This document shows positions 15,458-24,654 of a DNA stretch of 64,000 nucleotides, in pieces. The DNA comes from DAHUXN01 sp963729815 (GTDB lineage Bacteria; Acidobacteriota; Terriglobia; Acidiferrales; UBA7541). The first letter of the stretch is position 1. Every line of letters starts with the position of its first letter. The notes below the pieces were generated by a model, which searched no databases, was not told the DNA's origin, and saw only the letters and a list, made by a program, of their open reading frames with translations. Where the stretch lies: positions 1,295,302-1,359,301 of the forward strand of contig CAVSPU010000002.1 in NCBI GenBank assembly GCA_963729815.1. The letters run 5' to 3'. The position numbers and the translations under genes were made by a program.

Positions 15458-17083
15458 CTAGCTCACCCCTTTGATCTCGATGCGCATGAATTTGTTGTAC
15501 GGAAACATGTCCGACAGGATCACCCTGTCGCCCACGTTGAGCCCTGACACAACTTGGACGGAGTTGATGCCCTTGCGCCCAAACCCTACTTCGACTCGGA
15601 CCGCCGCCTTACCGTTATCCACGATCTTGAATAAAGGCATTGCGATATCAGCGTTCACCCACCCTCCGGCAGGATTTGGAATGTACGCAACGTTCTCGAG
15701 CTTCCCGACAGTCATCAGCCCTATAACTGACCTGTTCGCGCCCACCCCAACCGGCAAAGCGGAATCAAGAGCGATATCGACCCAACGGTTTCCATATTGA
15801 TCTCTCTCGTCAAGCTCGCTGACATGTCCCTGCACGATCCCTTTGTGCGTGTCCACCAATGCGCTCTGGCCGGCCTGCACCTCGCGAACTTGGTTCTCCA
15901 TATTCCCCACCAGTGCGCGCGCCACCAACTTGCCATCTATGGGAACGAGTGTTCCCGTGCAGCGGACGATAAACGCCATGTCCCCTTTTCTCACTGTGTC
16001 CACCTGAATACTGCTGGCGCTCACCACTGGCTGAATATCACGACTGCTCGGCCTCCCCTGAGCGGTTTGAATTGCTGATGTGGTCAGAGCAGCCGGTCGC
16101 GGCGCTGCCTTCAATGGAAAAATCGAAACCGCCAGAACCGCCGTTCCCGCCAGCCCGCAACCAATCACACTCAATGACGCAATCAGTCTTCTTCGCGACA
16201 TACCTGCCTCCTTTAACATCACCGCCACCCTCTCGACGAACTGTTGCTCGGCGAGAAATGGCGGTGCCGGAATGGCCGCAACCCTCCGGCCGCCGGTGAA
16301 TTCCAGCAAAGCTTCCACGTACGTTTTGCGCGCCGCGGTCAGTCTTACCACTTCCATGTCCACCACTTGCTCCCGCGCCAGCCGAACCCGCGCCACGAGC
16401 CACAGAATCGCCGGATGAAACCAAAACACTGCCCGAAGAACTTTTTCGCCCAGATGATGCGCCCAGTCGCGTCGCCGCACGTGCAGCAGCTCATGGCAGG
16501 CAATTGCTGCCTGGAATCGCGCGTCCAATTGCAGAAATTTTTCCGGCAGCAAGATCACCGGCTTGCTGAAACCAAACGTCACCGGCGATTCCACTTCCCC
16601 AGACAACCGAAACTCTGCGCGCCCGTCCGCCAGGGCACGTGTTTCCTCAAGCATCGCCGCACATGGAGCACCCGCAGCGATCGCCGCGGACTTCCGCCGC
16701 AGCTGCCGAAGCTTCAGCAGCCCCAGCGCCAGCATCACGAATCGCACGGCGATCCCCGCCGCAATCACCGCGCCCAAAACCTCAGCAATCATCGCCAAAG
16801 TCGGCAAATGCCAGTGCGACACCGCCGTGCTTGCCGCCGGCATTACCGTCGAAATCGAAATATCCGGCGCTACAGCCGTCGCGACAGGAACCGGCGGCAG
16901 CCGCTGCCACGGCTCGACCAACGGCAGCAGCAAACTCGCGCCCACCAGCGTCCTCCAGCAGACCAGCAGCGCGCGCGGCTCGCGGATTCGCAGAATCTTC
17001 ACAAGAAGCGCCGCGGCCAGCGCCAGCACCGCCACTTGCACGCTCCAGAACAAAAGGTCGCCGAACCATAAAGGCAAACTCAT
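15458..17083 (-). CDS. BlaR1-type M56 membrane metalloprotease fused to HlyD-like domain
   Basis: A 541-residue membrane protein. Residues 1-330 are a BlaR1/MecR1-type M56 peptidase: several membrane spans, the zinc motif HELLH at 197-201 in CHELLHVRRRDWAHHLGEK, and a later span near 300-322. Unlike BlaR1, no penicillin-binding sensor follows. Instead residues about 361-541 read like the outer part of an RND-efflux membrane-fusion (HlyD/MacA) protein: TVRKGDMAFIVRCTGTLVP, GNMENQVREVQAGQSA, KLENVAYIPNPAGGW, LFKIVDNGKAAVRVEVGFG and VVSGLNVGDRVILSDM. ATG at 17083 has GAGGAGG upstream; a longer start at 17137 would overlap blaI. It probably cleaves or inactivates the adjacent BlaI on an envelope signal (inference from the family). 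Confidence 0.88.
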   Translation of the reverse strand: MSLPLWFGDLLFWSVQVAVLALAAALLVKILRIREPRALLVCWRTLVGASLLLPLVEPWQRLPPVPVATAVAPDISISTVMPAASTAVSHWHLPTLAMIAEVLGAVIAAGIAVRFVMLALGLLKLRQLRRKSAAIAAGAPCAAMLEETRALADGRAEFRLSGEVESPVTFGFSKPVILLPEKFLQLDARFQAAIACHELLHVRRRDWAHHLGEKVLRAVFWFHPAILWLVARVRLAREQVVDMEVVRLTAARKTYVEALLEFTGGRRVAAIPAPPFLAEQQFVERVAVMLKEAGMSRRRLIASLSVIGCGLAGTAVLAVSIFPLKAAPRPAALTTSAIQTAQGRPSSRDIQPVVSASSIQVDTVRKGDMAFIVRCTGTLVPIDGKLVARALVGNMENQVREVQAGQSALVDTHKGIVQGHVSELDERDQYGNRWVDIALDSALPVGVGANRSVIGLMTVGKLENVAYIPNPAGGWVNADIAMPLFKIVDNGKAAVRVEVGFGRKGINSVQVVSGLNVGDRVILSDMFPYNKFMRIEIKGVS

Positions 17084-17120
17084 GCCCGCCTCCTCTGCCA
17101 CTCCCTGCCTTGCGGGCCTC

Positions 17121-17495
17121 TCATTTGCTTTCCTCAATCATCCGCCGCACTTTTTCCAGGTCCCGTTCCCGAATGTGCTTCCCCTTCACCAGATGAACCA
17201 GCAGCGGCTCGGCCGAGCCATTGAAAACGCGGTCCATGAACTCGCGGATCATTTTGCCGATCACCATTTCCTTCGGGTGCGCGGGCCGGTAAACAAACGC
17301 GCGGTCCTGCTGGCGCTTTTTCAGATAGCCCTTCGATTCCAGGATCTTCATCATGGTCATCACAGTGGTGTAGGCGATCTTCCGCCGCTCCAGCAGCGCT
17401 TCGTAAATGTCGCGCACTGTGGCGGACTCCCGCTGCCACACCAGCTTCATGATCTCCAGCTCCTGCGGCGTCAGCGTGCTGTGTCTCGGTCTCAT
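17121..17495 (-). CDS. BlaI/MecI/CopY-family transcriptional repressor
   Basis: A 124-residue winged-helix repressor. The N-terminal 80 residues form the DNA-binding domain (LTPQELEIMKLVWQRESATV, RDIYEALLERRKIAYTTVMT, MMKILESKGYLKKR), followed by a short C-terminal dimerisation region. BlaI-type repressors are inactivated by proteolysis through the M56 sensor protease encoded directly downstream (38-base gap to its start), so the two form one operon. A good promoter with an overlapping palindromic site lies just upstream (17504-17532), which suggests autoregulation. Confidence 0.94.
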   Translation of the reverse strand: MRPRHSTLTPQELEIMKLVWQRESATVRDIYEALLERRKIAYTTVMTMMKILESKGYLKKRQQDRAFVYRPAHPKEMVIGKMIREFMDRVFNGSAEPLLVHLVKGKHIRERDLEKVRRMIEESK

Positions 17496-17503
17496 GTATC
17501 CGC

Positions 17504-17532
17504 CTTATAGTACTAAGTAATTCGTACGTCAA
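17504..17532 (-). promoter_or_regulatory. blaI promoter with overlapping operator-like palindromes
   Basis: On the minus strand TTGACG, 17 bases, then TATAAG, followed shortly by the blaI ATG. The spacer and -10 overlap TAGTACTA (17508-17515) and CGTACG (17523-17528), two palindromic GTAC cores. The position fits a BlaI operator, by analogy with autoregulated BlaI systems. Confidence 0.65.
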
Positions 17533-17744
17533 GCACAAAAAGAAAAGGCTTCGCCCCTGCTCCCTCGCCACCGTCTCGCCCCGATTTTCCGAAGTGCATC
17601 GCCTGCACATCATCCTTAGCCCTTTCCGCGAAACGAATTGCAAATACTCTCCGCTTCGCGCATCATGTTTTGTTTCTTGGCAGGCGCTTTTCTTGGGCAA
17701 TCCATACTGCGCGCCTGAATTTCATTTCATCGAGGAGATATTGA

Positions 17745-19058
<1,314 letters not shown>

Positions 19059-19267
19059 TTCTCGCAACCCTCGGCGGCGCGGCGTTTCCAAACGCCACGC
19101 CGTCGCCGCAACCATTCTTCGTTTACTTTAGCGTCACATCTTCCCTTCCCTATCCCCGCCGAAGGCCGATTTTCTGCTACTTTTGAGCCATTACGGTTGC
19201 CGGTCTACCCTTCTACTGGCTGGCCGAAATGCTTGCTTCAAATTCATTCTCGAATGGAGACCCAGTC

Positions 19268-20194
19268 TTGCGAAAACTCTCGTCATTCGCCGCAGCACTG
19301 CTTTTCGGGTGCATCGTCCTGCTCCCAGCCAATTGTTTCGCCCAATCCGGTAGCACAGGCAGCGCTGGCAGCGTCGCCATCACGCCGCAAAACGCGCCGC
19401 AGAGCGCGTCCGAGTCCTCGTCGCTGCTCTTGGGCGTCACGCCATATTCTCCCTATTCTTTTGACGCCAATCTCAACGCCGGCAGCCCTTCGCTTTCGCT
19501 GCCGCCGCAGCCGCCTCTGCCTCCGCCTCCCGGAGCGTCGATCGCTTCGCATTTCGGCATGGGCATCAAGGTTTCCACTCTCGGCGCGGGCATCGAAGTG
19601 GCCGCAAACGTCGCGCATAAACTCAACGTCCGCGGCGGCTTCAACGATTTCAGCTACAGCCGGACGATCAACACCAACGGCTTCAGCGCTGACGCCAGCC
19701 TCCTCCTGCGCTCCGTCGAGGGCCACGTGGATTACTTCCTGATCGGCCCTCTGCACATCAGCGGCGGCGCGCTTTTCTACAACGACAATCATGCCTCGGG
19801 CAACCTCACCGTCACCGGCGGCAACAGTTTCACGCTCAACAGCACCACCTATTACAGCGATCCTTCCGATCCCATCACCGGCTCCGCGACGCTCGGTCTC
19901 AATAAAGCCGCGCCCACCGTCACGCTTGGTCTCGGCAACCTCGTCGGCCATCATCGCTTCAGCATCAACTTCGAAGCGGGCGCGGCCTTCCAGGGCTCGC
20001 CGACGGTGGCCATGAACCTCGCGGGCACGGCCTGCACTTCGACCCCGTGCGTCACCGGCGTCAATACGATTAACGCCGCCACGGACCCGGGCCTCCAGAC
20101 CAACCTGCAGGCGCAGCAGAAGAAGTACAGCAACGACCTGACGGCGTTCAAGTTTTACCCCATCATCTCTCTCGGCTTCGGCTTCAAGTTCTAA
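19268..20194 (+). CDS. outer-membrane beta-barrel-like protein
   Basis: An exported protein of about 308 residues. The signal peptide LRKLSSFAAALLFGCIVLLP...CFAQ is followed by a Ser-rich and Pro-rich linker (PPQPPLPPPPG) and then amphipathic beta strands such as MGIKVSTLGAGIEVAANVAH, LNVRGGFNDFSYSR and HVDYFLIGPLHISGGALFY, ending with FYPIISLGFGFKF, a terminal aromatic residue typical of outer-membrane barrels. TTG at 19268 has GGAGA at 19256-19260 and puts the signal peptide at the very start; an ATG at 19229 in the same frame adds 13 residues and lacks a ribosome site. A strong terminator follows. Function is unknown. Confidence 0.82.
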   Translation: MRKLSSFAAALLFGCIVLLPANCFAQSGSTGSAGSVAITPQNAPQSASESSSLLLGVTPYSPYSFDANLNAGSPSLSLPPQPPLPPPPGASIASHFGMGIKVSTLGAGIEVAANVAHKLNVRGGFNDFSYSRTINTNGFSADASLLLRSVEGHVDYFLIGPLHISGGALFYNDNHASGNLTVTGGNSFTLNSTTYYSDPSDPITGSATLGLNKAAPTVTLGLGNLVGHHRFSINFEAGAAFQGSPTVAMNLAGTACTSTPCVTGVNTINAATDPGLQTNLQAQQKKYSNDLTAFKFYPIISLGFGFKF

Positions 20195-20216
20195 CTTCTT
20201 TTCGAGCCTTTCCCTG

Positions 20217-20259
20217 CCCCATCCTTTGCGCATGCCGCACAGGATGGGGTTTTTCTTTT
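20217..20259 (+). terminator. rho-independent terminator
   Basis: Stem CCCCATCCT/AGGATGGGG followed by TTTTTCTTTT, 23 bases after the outer-membrane protein stop. The stem is the same core as the CCCCACCC...GGATGGGG dispersed repeat seen near 30770-30840 and 36600-36640, so a repeat may have been adopted as a terminator. Confidence 0.85.
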
Positions 20260-20310
20260 GCCTCCCCCGACTTCTGCACGGAAGCGATAACTCCGTGGTA
20301 AATTAGATAT

Positions 20311-21120
20311 ATGAGTGAAGACCAGATTCAGGACCCGCAGGCAAGCGAGAAGACGAGGGCCGATGCACCCCAACCCGAAAAAAAGTTGCCATTTTCACAT
20401 GCGGGCATAGACAAACCAGAAAACTCCACTAATGCGGAAGAGCACAAAACGCACAGAAACGCAGGTAAGCGCAAACCACTTACACAATTCGAATTGGGGA
20501 TGCTCATCCTGACATCTGTCGCCGTTCTTGTCGCCGCCGTTACGGGAGGAGCGATCATCTGGCAGGACCTTCTGGCTCGCTCCAGCTTGACCGAGTTGCA
20601 CAAACAACTAGTCGGAACAGAAGCGGCCGTCATGATCCTTGGGTTCAGCGTGGACGCCGCTGGGCTACATGTACACATAGAGAACCGTGGCCACGTAACC
20701 GCTGCTGCCACCGCCCACTTTGTAGTCACACAGATACTCCTGCCATCCGAAAAGCCAGTAGAAGGCCCTACTCGTTTTGATGTCAACGACGAACTCATTC
20801 GGCCCACTACCGCAGCAGAACACGGATTTGACAGAACGTTCCCTATCCCCGGACTCGGACTCAAAGAATGGAACGGGCCCCTCCTGCACATGAAACAAGG
20901 GATCAAGGTTGAGATATCGGACTCCAACTACCAAGATGGCTTCGGAGGGGCACACGAATTTCAGATAGAGGACTGCTATGTAAACATGGTTACTGGCAGC
21001 TGGCAATTTGTAGGCACCGACATCACCGGAAGCGTGGGAGGCGTGCCCTGCAGCCAAGTTTCCGCCAAATACCAGGACATGGTGACGCAACGAGCACACC
21101 TGATCAAAAAGGCGCGCTGA
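20311..21120 (+). CDS. hypothetical single-span membrane protein
   Basis: A 269-residue protein of unknown function. The first 60 residues are hydrophilic and Lys/Glu/Pro-rich, followed by one membrane span (FELGMLILTSVAVLVAAVTG) near residues 59-82 and a large, probably periplasmic, C-terminal domain with beta character (FSVDAAGLHVHIENRGHVTA, ATAHFVVTQI). Two Cys residues (near 229 and 250) could pair. No ribosome site is visible before ATG 20311, but TAAATTAGATAT directly precedes it, so a leaderless start is possible. Codon use is less C-biased than in its neighbours, which may signal transfer. Confidence 0.7.
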   Translation: MSEDQIQDPQASEKTRADAPQPEKKLPFSHAGIDKPENSTNAEEHKTHRNAGKRKPLTQFELGMLILTSVAVLVAAVTGGAIIWQDLLARSSLTELHKQLVGTEAAVMILGFSVDAAGLHVHIENRGHVTAAATAHFVVTQILLPSEKPVEGPTRFDVNDELIRPTTAAEHGFDRTFPIPGLGLKEWNGPLLHMKQGIKVEISDSNYQDGFGGAHEFQIEDCYVNMVTGSWQFVGTDITGSVGGVPCSQVSAKYQDMVTQRAHLIKKAR

Positions 21121-21157
21121 AATACAAATTTGGACACCATTTTCCTCTCGAATTCCC

Positions 21158-21186
21158 TTGACAGATAGATACTCTTATGGTAAACA
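21158..21186 (+). promoter_or_regulatory. putative promoter of the candidate small RNA
   Basis: Perfect -35 TTGACA at 21158-21163, a 17-base spacer, then TAAACA, a weak -10. It lies 38 bases after the preceding stop codon and just before the structured region. Confidence 0.45.
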
Positions 21187-21189
21187 GAT

Positions 21190-21315
21190 AGTGCAATGGG
21201 CTTTTCGCCCGTCGGTTGAGCCGCGTGCTCCGGATTCCCCGGACGCATAAGCTCCTCCGCAAACGAATTGGAGTTTCGCCAATCGTCTCGGCAATGCGCC
21301 GAGGCGTTTTTTTTT
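21190..21315 (+). ncRNA. candidate structured small RNA
   Basis: About 125 bases between a TTGACA promoter-like site and a strong terminator. Successive hairpins: GGGC/GCCC (21198-21210), TGCTCCGG/CCGGAcGCA with one bulged C (21226-21247), ATTGG/CCAAT (21267-21283) and the terminator stem. Between the second and third hairpins a single-stranded CTCCTCC (21252-21258) is complementary to a Shine-Dalgarno sequence, a feature of RNAs that block translation. No reading frame is apparent. The call rests on structure only; it could instead be a leader of the downstream gene with premature termination. Confidence 0.5.
21284..21315 (+). terminator. strong rho-independent terminator
   Basis: Stem CGTCTCGGC/GCCGAGGCG (nine pairs, one G-U) with an AATGC loop, followed directly by nine T residues (21307-21315). 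It ends the candidate small RNA and lies 149 bases upstream of the next gene. Confidence 0.88.
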
Positions 21316-21463
21316 GGCCGTTCGCAGTTGTAAGGGCTGGACCTGCTCGCCGCGGCGAGCTTGCCCCGCCCGCGCGACGCGTATGCGTCGCGTCGGTATT
21401 TGTCGTTGTAGTTTGCCTGCCAAGGCAGGCCAGGCGCGCATCGTCGCGCAAAGGAGAAAATCA

Positions 21464-22126
21464 ATGCCCCCGAAACCAGCAAAGAAATCATCGCTCGCAA
21501 AACATCGTCGCCACGCAGCCCGTCCCACTCCCCGGAGAAGAAGCCCTGCGATTCCCCGCCACAGGATTGCCCCGCCCGCCCCGGCGCGCGAAGAGACGAA
21601 CAGCGCCTGCGTCCCAGACCTCGAACGCCACGCCCGCAAATGCGTCATCTGCAATCATCCCGATCGTGAAGCCATCGAAGACGAGTTCATCAACTGGCGC
21701 ATCCAGGTCCGCATCTGCCAGGACTACCACTTGCCCTACGGCGCGGGCATCTATCGCCACGCCAAGGCCACTGGCCCCCTCGAACGCCGTCGTCGCAATC
21801 TTCGCGGCGTCGCCGAACGCATCCTCGAACGCGCCGACGCCATTCATCCCACTGCCGAAGCCATTCTTAGCGCCATGCGCATCTACGCGCACATCACCGA
21901 AGACGGCCGCTGGATCGAACCTCCCAAGCGCACCGTTGTCCATCACATTCATTCCTTCGCTCCTCGCCCTCCCTCGCCGGAAAATTCCGCGCCTCAAAAA
22001 TCCTCTGCGACGAGCGAAACCTCTTCTCCTCAATTGCCCGCGTCCGTTCCCGCTTCTTTCGAGGACTCTTCGCGCGAAATTCTAATCGATATATCCAAGA
22101 CAACACGCGAGGCCGCAAATGATTGA
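21464..22126 (+). CDS. hypothetical protein with CxxC-H motif
   Basis: A 220-residue, basic, Pro/Arg-rich protein of unknown function. After a disordered first 50 residues comes a conserved-looking core: Cys60-x2-Cys63-x-His65 (KCVICNHPDREAIEDEF), then CQDYHLPYGAGIYRHAKATG and a helical region to about residue 150, reminiscent of a small zinc-binding or helix-turn-helix domain. The C-terminus is again Pro/Ser-rich. ATG at 21464 has AAGGAG ideally placed, so the longer frame from 21314 is rejected. Its leader contains several palindromes (CTCGCCGCGGCGAG, GCGACGCGTATGCGTCGC, GCCTGCCAAGGCAGGC). Confidence 0.7.
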   Translation: MPPKPAKKSSLAKHRRHAARPTPRRRSPAIPRHRIAPPAPAREETNSACVPDLERHARKCVICNHPDREAIEDEFINWRIQVRICQDYHLPYGAGIYRHAKATGPLERRRRNLRGVAERILERADAIHPTAEAILSAMRIYAHITEDGRWIEPPKRTVVHHIHSFAPRPPSPENSAPQKSSATSETSSPQLPASVPASFEDSSREILIDISKTTREAAND

Positions 22127-22369
22127 AAACACTCGCTCGAAGCCATTTCTAATCGATATGCACACGGCGCTTTTATTTGCGCCTTTTTGGCCCGTGTCGT
22201 CGCTCCGTTCCACGGTGAATCGCGTCTCATTTCATCCGTGCCAAAATGGACTGGCGGCGAGAAAAAGTTTTCTGGCGTTTTCTCGGCGCGCGCTTGACGC
22301 GGACTGGCCACTACGTTATTGTCCCCGCTTAAAATTCAAGGGCCGCAGCTTACCTGCGGGGGAGGTTCG

Positions 22370-23779
22370 ATGGATCCGAAATCCGTACTGGATTACGCCG
22401 CGAAGCACAATGCCAAGATCCTGGATGTGCGCTTTATCGACATTCCGGGCATCTGGCATCACATCAGTTTTCCAATCCATCAGCTCACAGCTTCTTCGTT
22501 TGAAGATGGCTTCGGAATGGATGGCAGCTCGATTCGCGGTTGGGCGTCGATTCATGAGTCCGACATGCTTCTCATTCCGGATGCCAACTCGGTTTTCATG
22601 GACCCGTTTCGCGACACGCCCACTTTGGTCATGCTCGCCGATGTTGTCGATCCCATGACCAAGCAGCCCTATCCGCGCGATTCGCGCCACATCGCGCGCA
22701 AGGCGGAAGCGTATCTCGGTTTCACTGGCATCGCCGACCAGGCTTTCTTCGGCGCCGAGGCCGAGTTTTTCATTTTTGACAGCGTTCGCTTCGACCAGCG
22801 CGAGCAGCATGGTTTTTATTTCATCGACTCCGAGGAGGGCCGCTGGAATTCCGGCCGCGAGGAACACAACCTCGGGTATCGCCCGCGCTACAAGGAAGGC
22901 TACTTCCCCGTTCCTCCGACCGATCACTATCTCGATCTGCGCACGGACATGACGCTGCAGCTGGAAGCGTGCGGCATCACCGTCGAATGCCATCACCATG
23001 AAGTCGCCACGGGCGGCCAAACGGAAATCGATTTCAAATTCGACACCATGTTGAAGGCCGCGGACAACATGATGATTTTCAAATACGTGGTCCGCAACAC
23101 CGCGCATCAGTACGGCAAGACCGTCACATTCATGCCCAAGCCGATTTTCCAGGACAACGGCAACGGCATGCACACGCACCAATCCTTGTGGCTCAAGGGC
23201 AAGCCGCTTTTCGCCGGCGAAGCGTATGCCGGATTGAGCCAGACCGCACTGTGGTACATCGGCGGATTATTGAAGCACGCGCCGGCGCTCGCGGCTTTGA
23301 TCGCGCCGACGACAAACTCTTACAAGCGACTCGTTCCCGGCTTCGAAGCGCCCGTGAACCTGGCGTACTCGCGCCGCAATCGCTCCGCCGCGGTGCGCAT
23401 TCCCATGTATTCCGCGAGCCCGAAGGCGAAGCGCATCGAATTCCGGCCGCCGGACCCGTCGTGCAATCCGTATCTCGCGTATTCGGCGATGCTCATGGCC
23501 GGCCTCGATGGCGTCGAAAATAAAATCGATCCGGGCCAGCCTCTCGACAAGGACATTTACGATTTGTCGCCGGAAGAACTGAAGAATGTTCCGTCGATGC
23601 CCGGCTCGCTCGAAGAATCGCTCCGCGCGCTGGAACACGATCACAAGTTCCTGCTCAAGGGCGACGTCTTCAGCCAGGACCTCATTCATCTGTGGATCGA
23701 ATACAAAATGAAAAACGAGGTGAACGCCGTGCGCATGCGGCCGCATCCGTACGAATTTCAGCTGTATTACGACATCTGA
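22370..23779 (+). CDS. glnA: glutamine synthetase, type I
   Basis: Glutamine synthetase I (469 residues), making glutamine from glutamate, ammonia and ATP; a cytoplasmic dodecamer in known members. Motifs: the N-terminal beta-grasp with GFGMDGSSIRGW, the catalytic domain with EAEFFIFD, NGNGMHTHQSLW, KRLVPGFEAPVNLAYSRRNR, and IEFRPPDPSCNPYL. The adenylylation loop DKDIYDLSPEE places Tyr at residue 397, exactly the modified position of the enterobacterial enzyme; the modifying enzyme gene glnE lies 2.5 kb downstream. ATG at 22370 has GGAGG at 22361 and gives the usual GSI length; the upstream alternative at 22319 is unneeded. A terminator follows, so it is monocistronic. Confidence 0.97.
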   Translation: MDPKSVLDYAAKHNAKILDVRFIDIPGIWHHISFPIHQLTASSFEDGFGMDGSSIRGWASIHESDMLLIPDANSVFMDPFRDTPTLVMLADVVDPMTKQPYPRDSRHIARKAEAYLGFTGIADQAFFGAEAEFFIFDSVRFDQREQHGFYFIDSEEGRWNSGREEHNLGYRPRYKEGYFPVPPTDHYLDLRTDMTLQLEACGITVECHHHEVATGGQTEIDFKFDTMLKAADNMMIFKYVVRNTAHQYGKTVTFMPKPIFQDNGNGMHTHQSLWLKGKPLFAGEAYAGLSQTALWYIGGLLKHAPALAALIAPTTNSYKRLVPGFEAPVNLAYSRRNRSAAVRIPMYSASPKAKRIEFRPPDPSCNPYLAYSAMLMAGLDGVENKIDPGQPLDKDIYDLSPEELKNVPSMPGSLEESLRALEHDHKFLLKGDVFSQDLIHLWIEYKMKNEVNAVRMRPHPYEFQLYYDI

Positions 23780-23801
23780 GGAGGCCACAAAATCGAACGG
23801 C

Positions 23802-23844
23802 GAGGGGCGCTCAACTTCGTTTCACTGGGCGCCTCTTTTTGTTT
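23802..23844 (+). terminator. rho-independent terminator of glnA
   Basis: GAGGGGCGC and GGGCGCCTC pair with one irregularity around an AACTTCGTTT loop and run into TTTTTGTTTT. It lies 22 bases after the glnA stop. Confidence 0.75.
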
Positions 23845-23875
23845 TGCGGCGACGCACGAATCGGAGGATCCGAAA

Positions 23876-24364
23876 ATGACGACGCTCAGTTTGACGATAG
23901 CATCGGCGGCGATTGCGGCGAGTTTTGCATGCGGGATGATGGTGCAGGCCGCGCGAGGCTCGGCGGCGGGAAATAAGGATATGCGCGTGACGGGCATTGG
24001 CGGCGTGTTTTTCAAGGCGCACGACGCGCCGAAACTGGCGGCGTGGTATCGCGACCATCTGGGAATTAGTTTCGAAGGCGACGGATCGAATGCTTACCAT
24101 CAGTTCGAGTGGCTCGAGAAAGACAATCCCTCGAAAACGGGCGGCACCGTTTGGGCGGTTTTTCCGGAGACGACGAAACATTTCGGCGCGAGCAAATCGC
24201 CGTTGATGATTGATTACCGCGTGGCGAACTTGCAGCGTCTGCTCGCTGAATTGAAAAGCGAAGGCGTGCAAGTGGAAGATGACATTCAAGACGCGCCGTA
24301 TGGGCGATTCGGCTGGGCGATGGACCCGGAAGGAAATCGAATTGAGTTCTGGGAGCCGAAGTAG
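23876..24364 (+). CDS. VOC-family (glyoxalase-like) protein with N-terminal signal
   Basis: A 162-residue protein. The first 32 residues form a hydrophobic segment (LTIASAAIAASFACGMMVQAARG) resembling a signal peptide, unusual for this mostly cytoplasmic superfamily. The remainder is one vicinal-oxygen-chelate domain: VTGIGGVFFKAHDAPKLAAW, YRDHLGISFEGD, DYRVANLQRLLAELKSEGV and GWAMDPEGNRIEFWEP, the last with the usual C-terminal metal-ligand Glu. Enzymatic substrate is unknown. GGAGGATC precedes ATG 23876. It is the first gene of the G-third-position segment. Confidence 0.88.
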   Translation: MTTLSLTIASAAIAASFACGMMVQAARGSAAGNKDMRVTGIGGVFFKAHDAPKLAAWYRDHLGISFEGDGSNAYHQFEWLEKDNPSKTGGTVWAVFPETTKHFGASKSPLMIDYRVANLQRLLAELKSEGVQVEDDIQDAPYGRFGWAMDPEGNRIEFWEPK

Positions 24365-24370
24365 GGGCAA

Positions 24371-24600
24371 AGTGGTCAGTGATGAGTGACCAGTGATCCT
24401 TCGCGTCCGCCCGCCCAGGCGGGCAAGCTCAGGGCAAGCGAGTGGCGAGAAAAAGCGATATCCAAAAACAGTGATCAGTGGCGAGTGGTCAGTGATGACG
24501 AAAAGCTAAATGCGGCGCACGGAAACACGGCGACTCGGGGAGTCGCCTCGGGCGGGGCAAGCCCCGCCCCTACGAATGCGAAATTGAAAGCGGAGCGCGG
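24371..24600. repeat. intergenic repeat cluster (families D, F, H)
   Basis: Holds two runs of degenerate GTGATCAGTGGCGAGTGGTCAGTGATG-like repeats (24371-24398 and 24471-24500), a reverse copy of the GCTTGCCCGCCTGGGCGGGC palindrome (24407-24426), and a family D element (24530-24576): GCGACTCGGGGAGTCGC plus a GGCGGGGCAAGCCCCGCC hairpin ending CCCTACGAA. No gene. Confidence 0.7.
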
Positions 24601-24654
24601 TGGCTAGCCAAATTGGCACTTGTGGCGGTGGGGATTTTCGCGACAATCGCGAGG

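Noticed and set aside
19059..19110. GGCGTTT/AAACGCC hairpin after ino1 as a terminator
   Set aside because: The stem is good but no T-tract follows directly.
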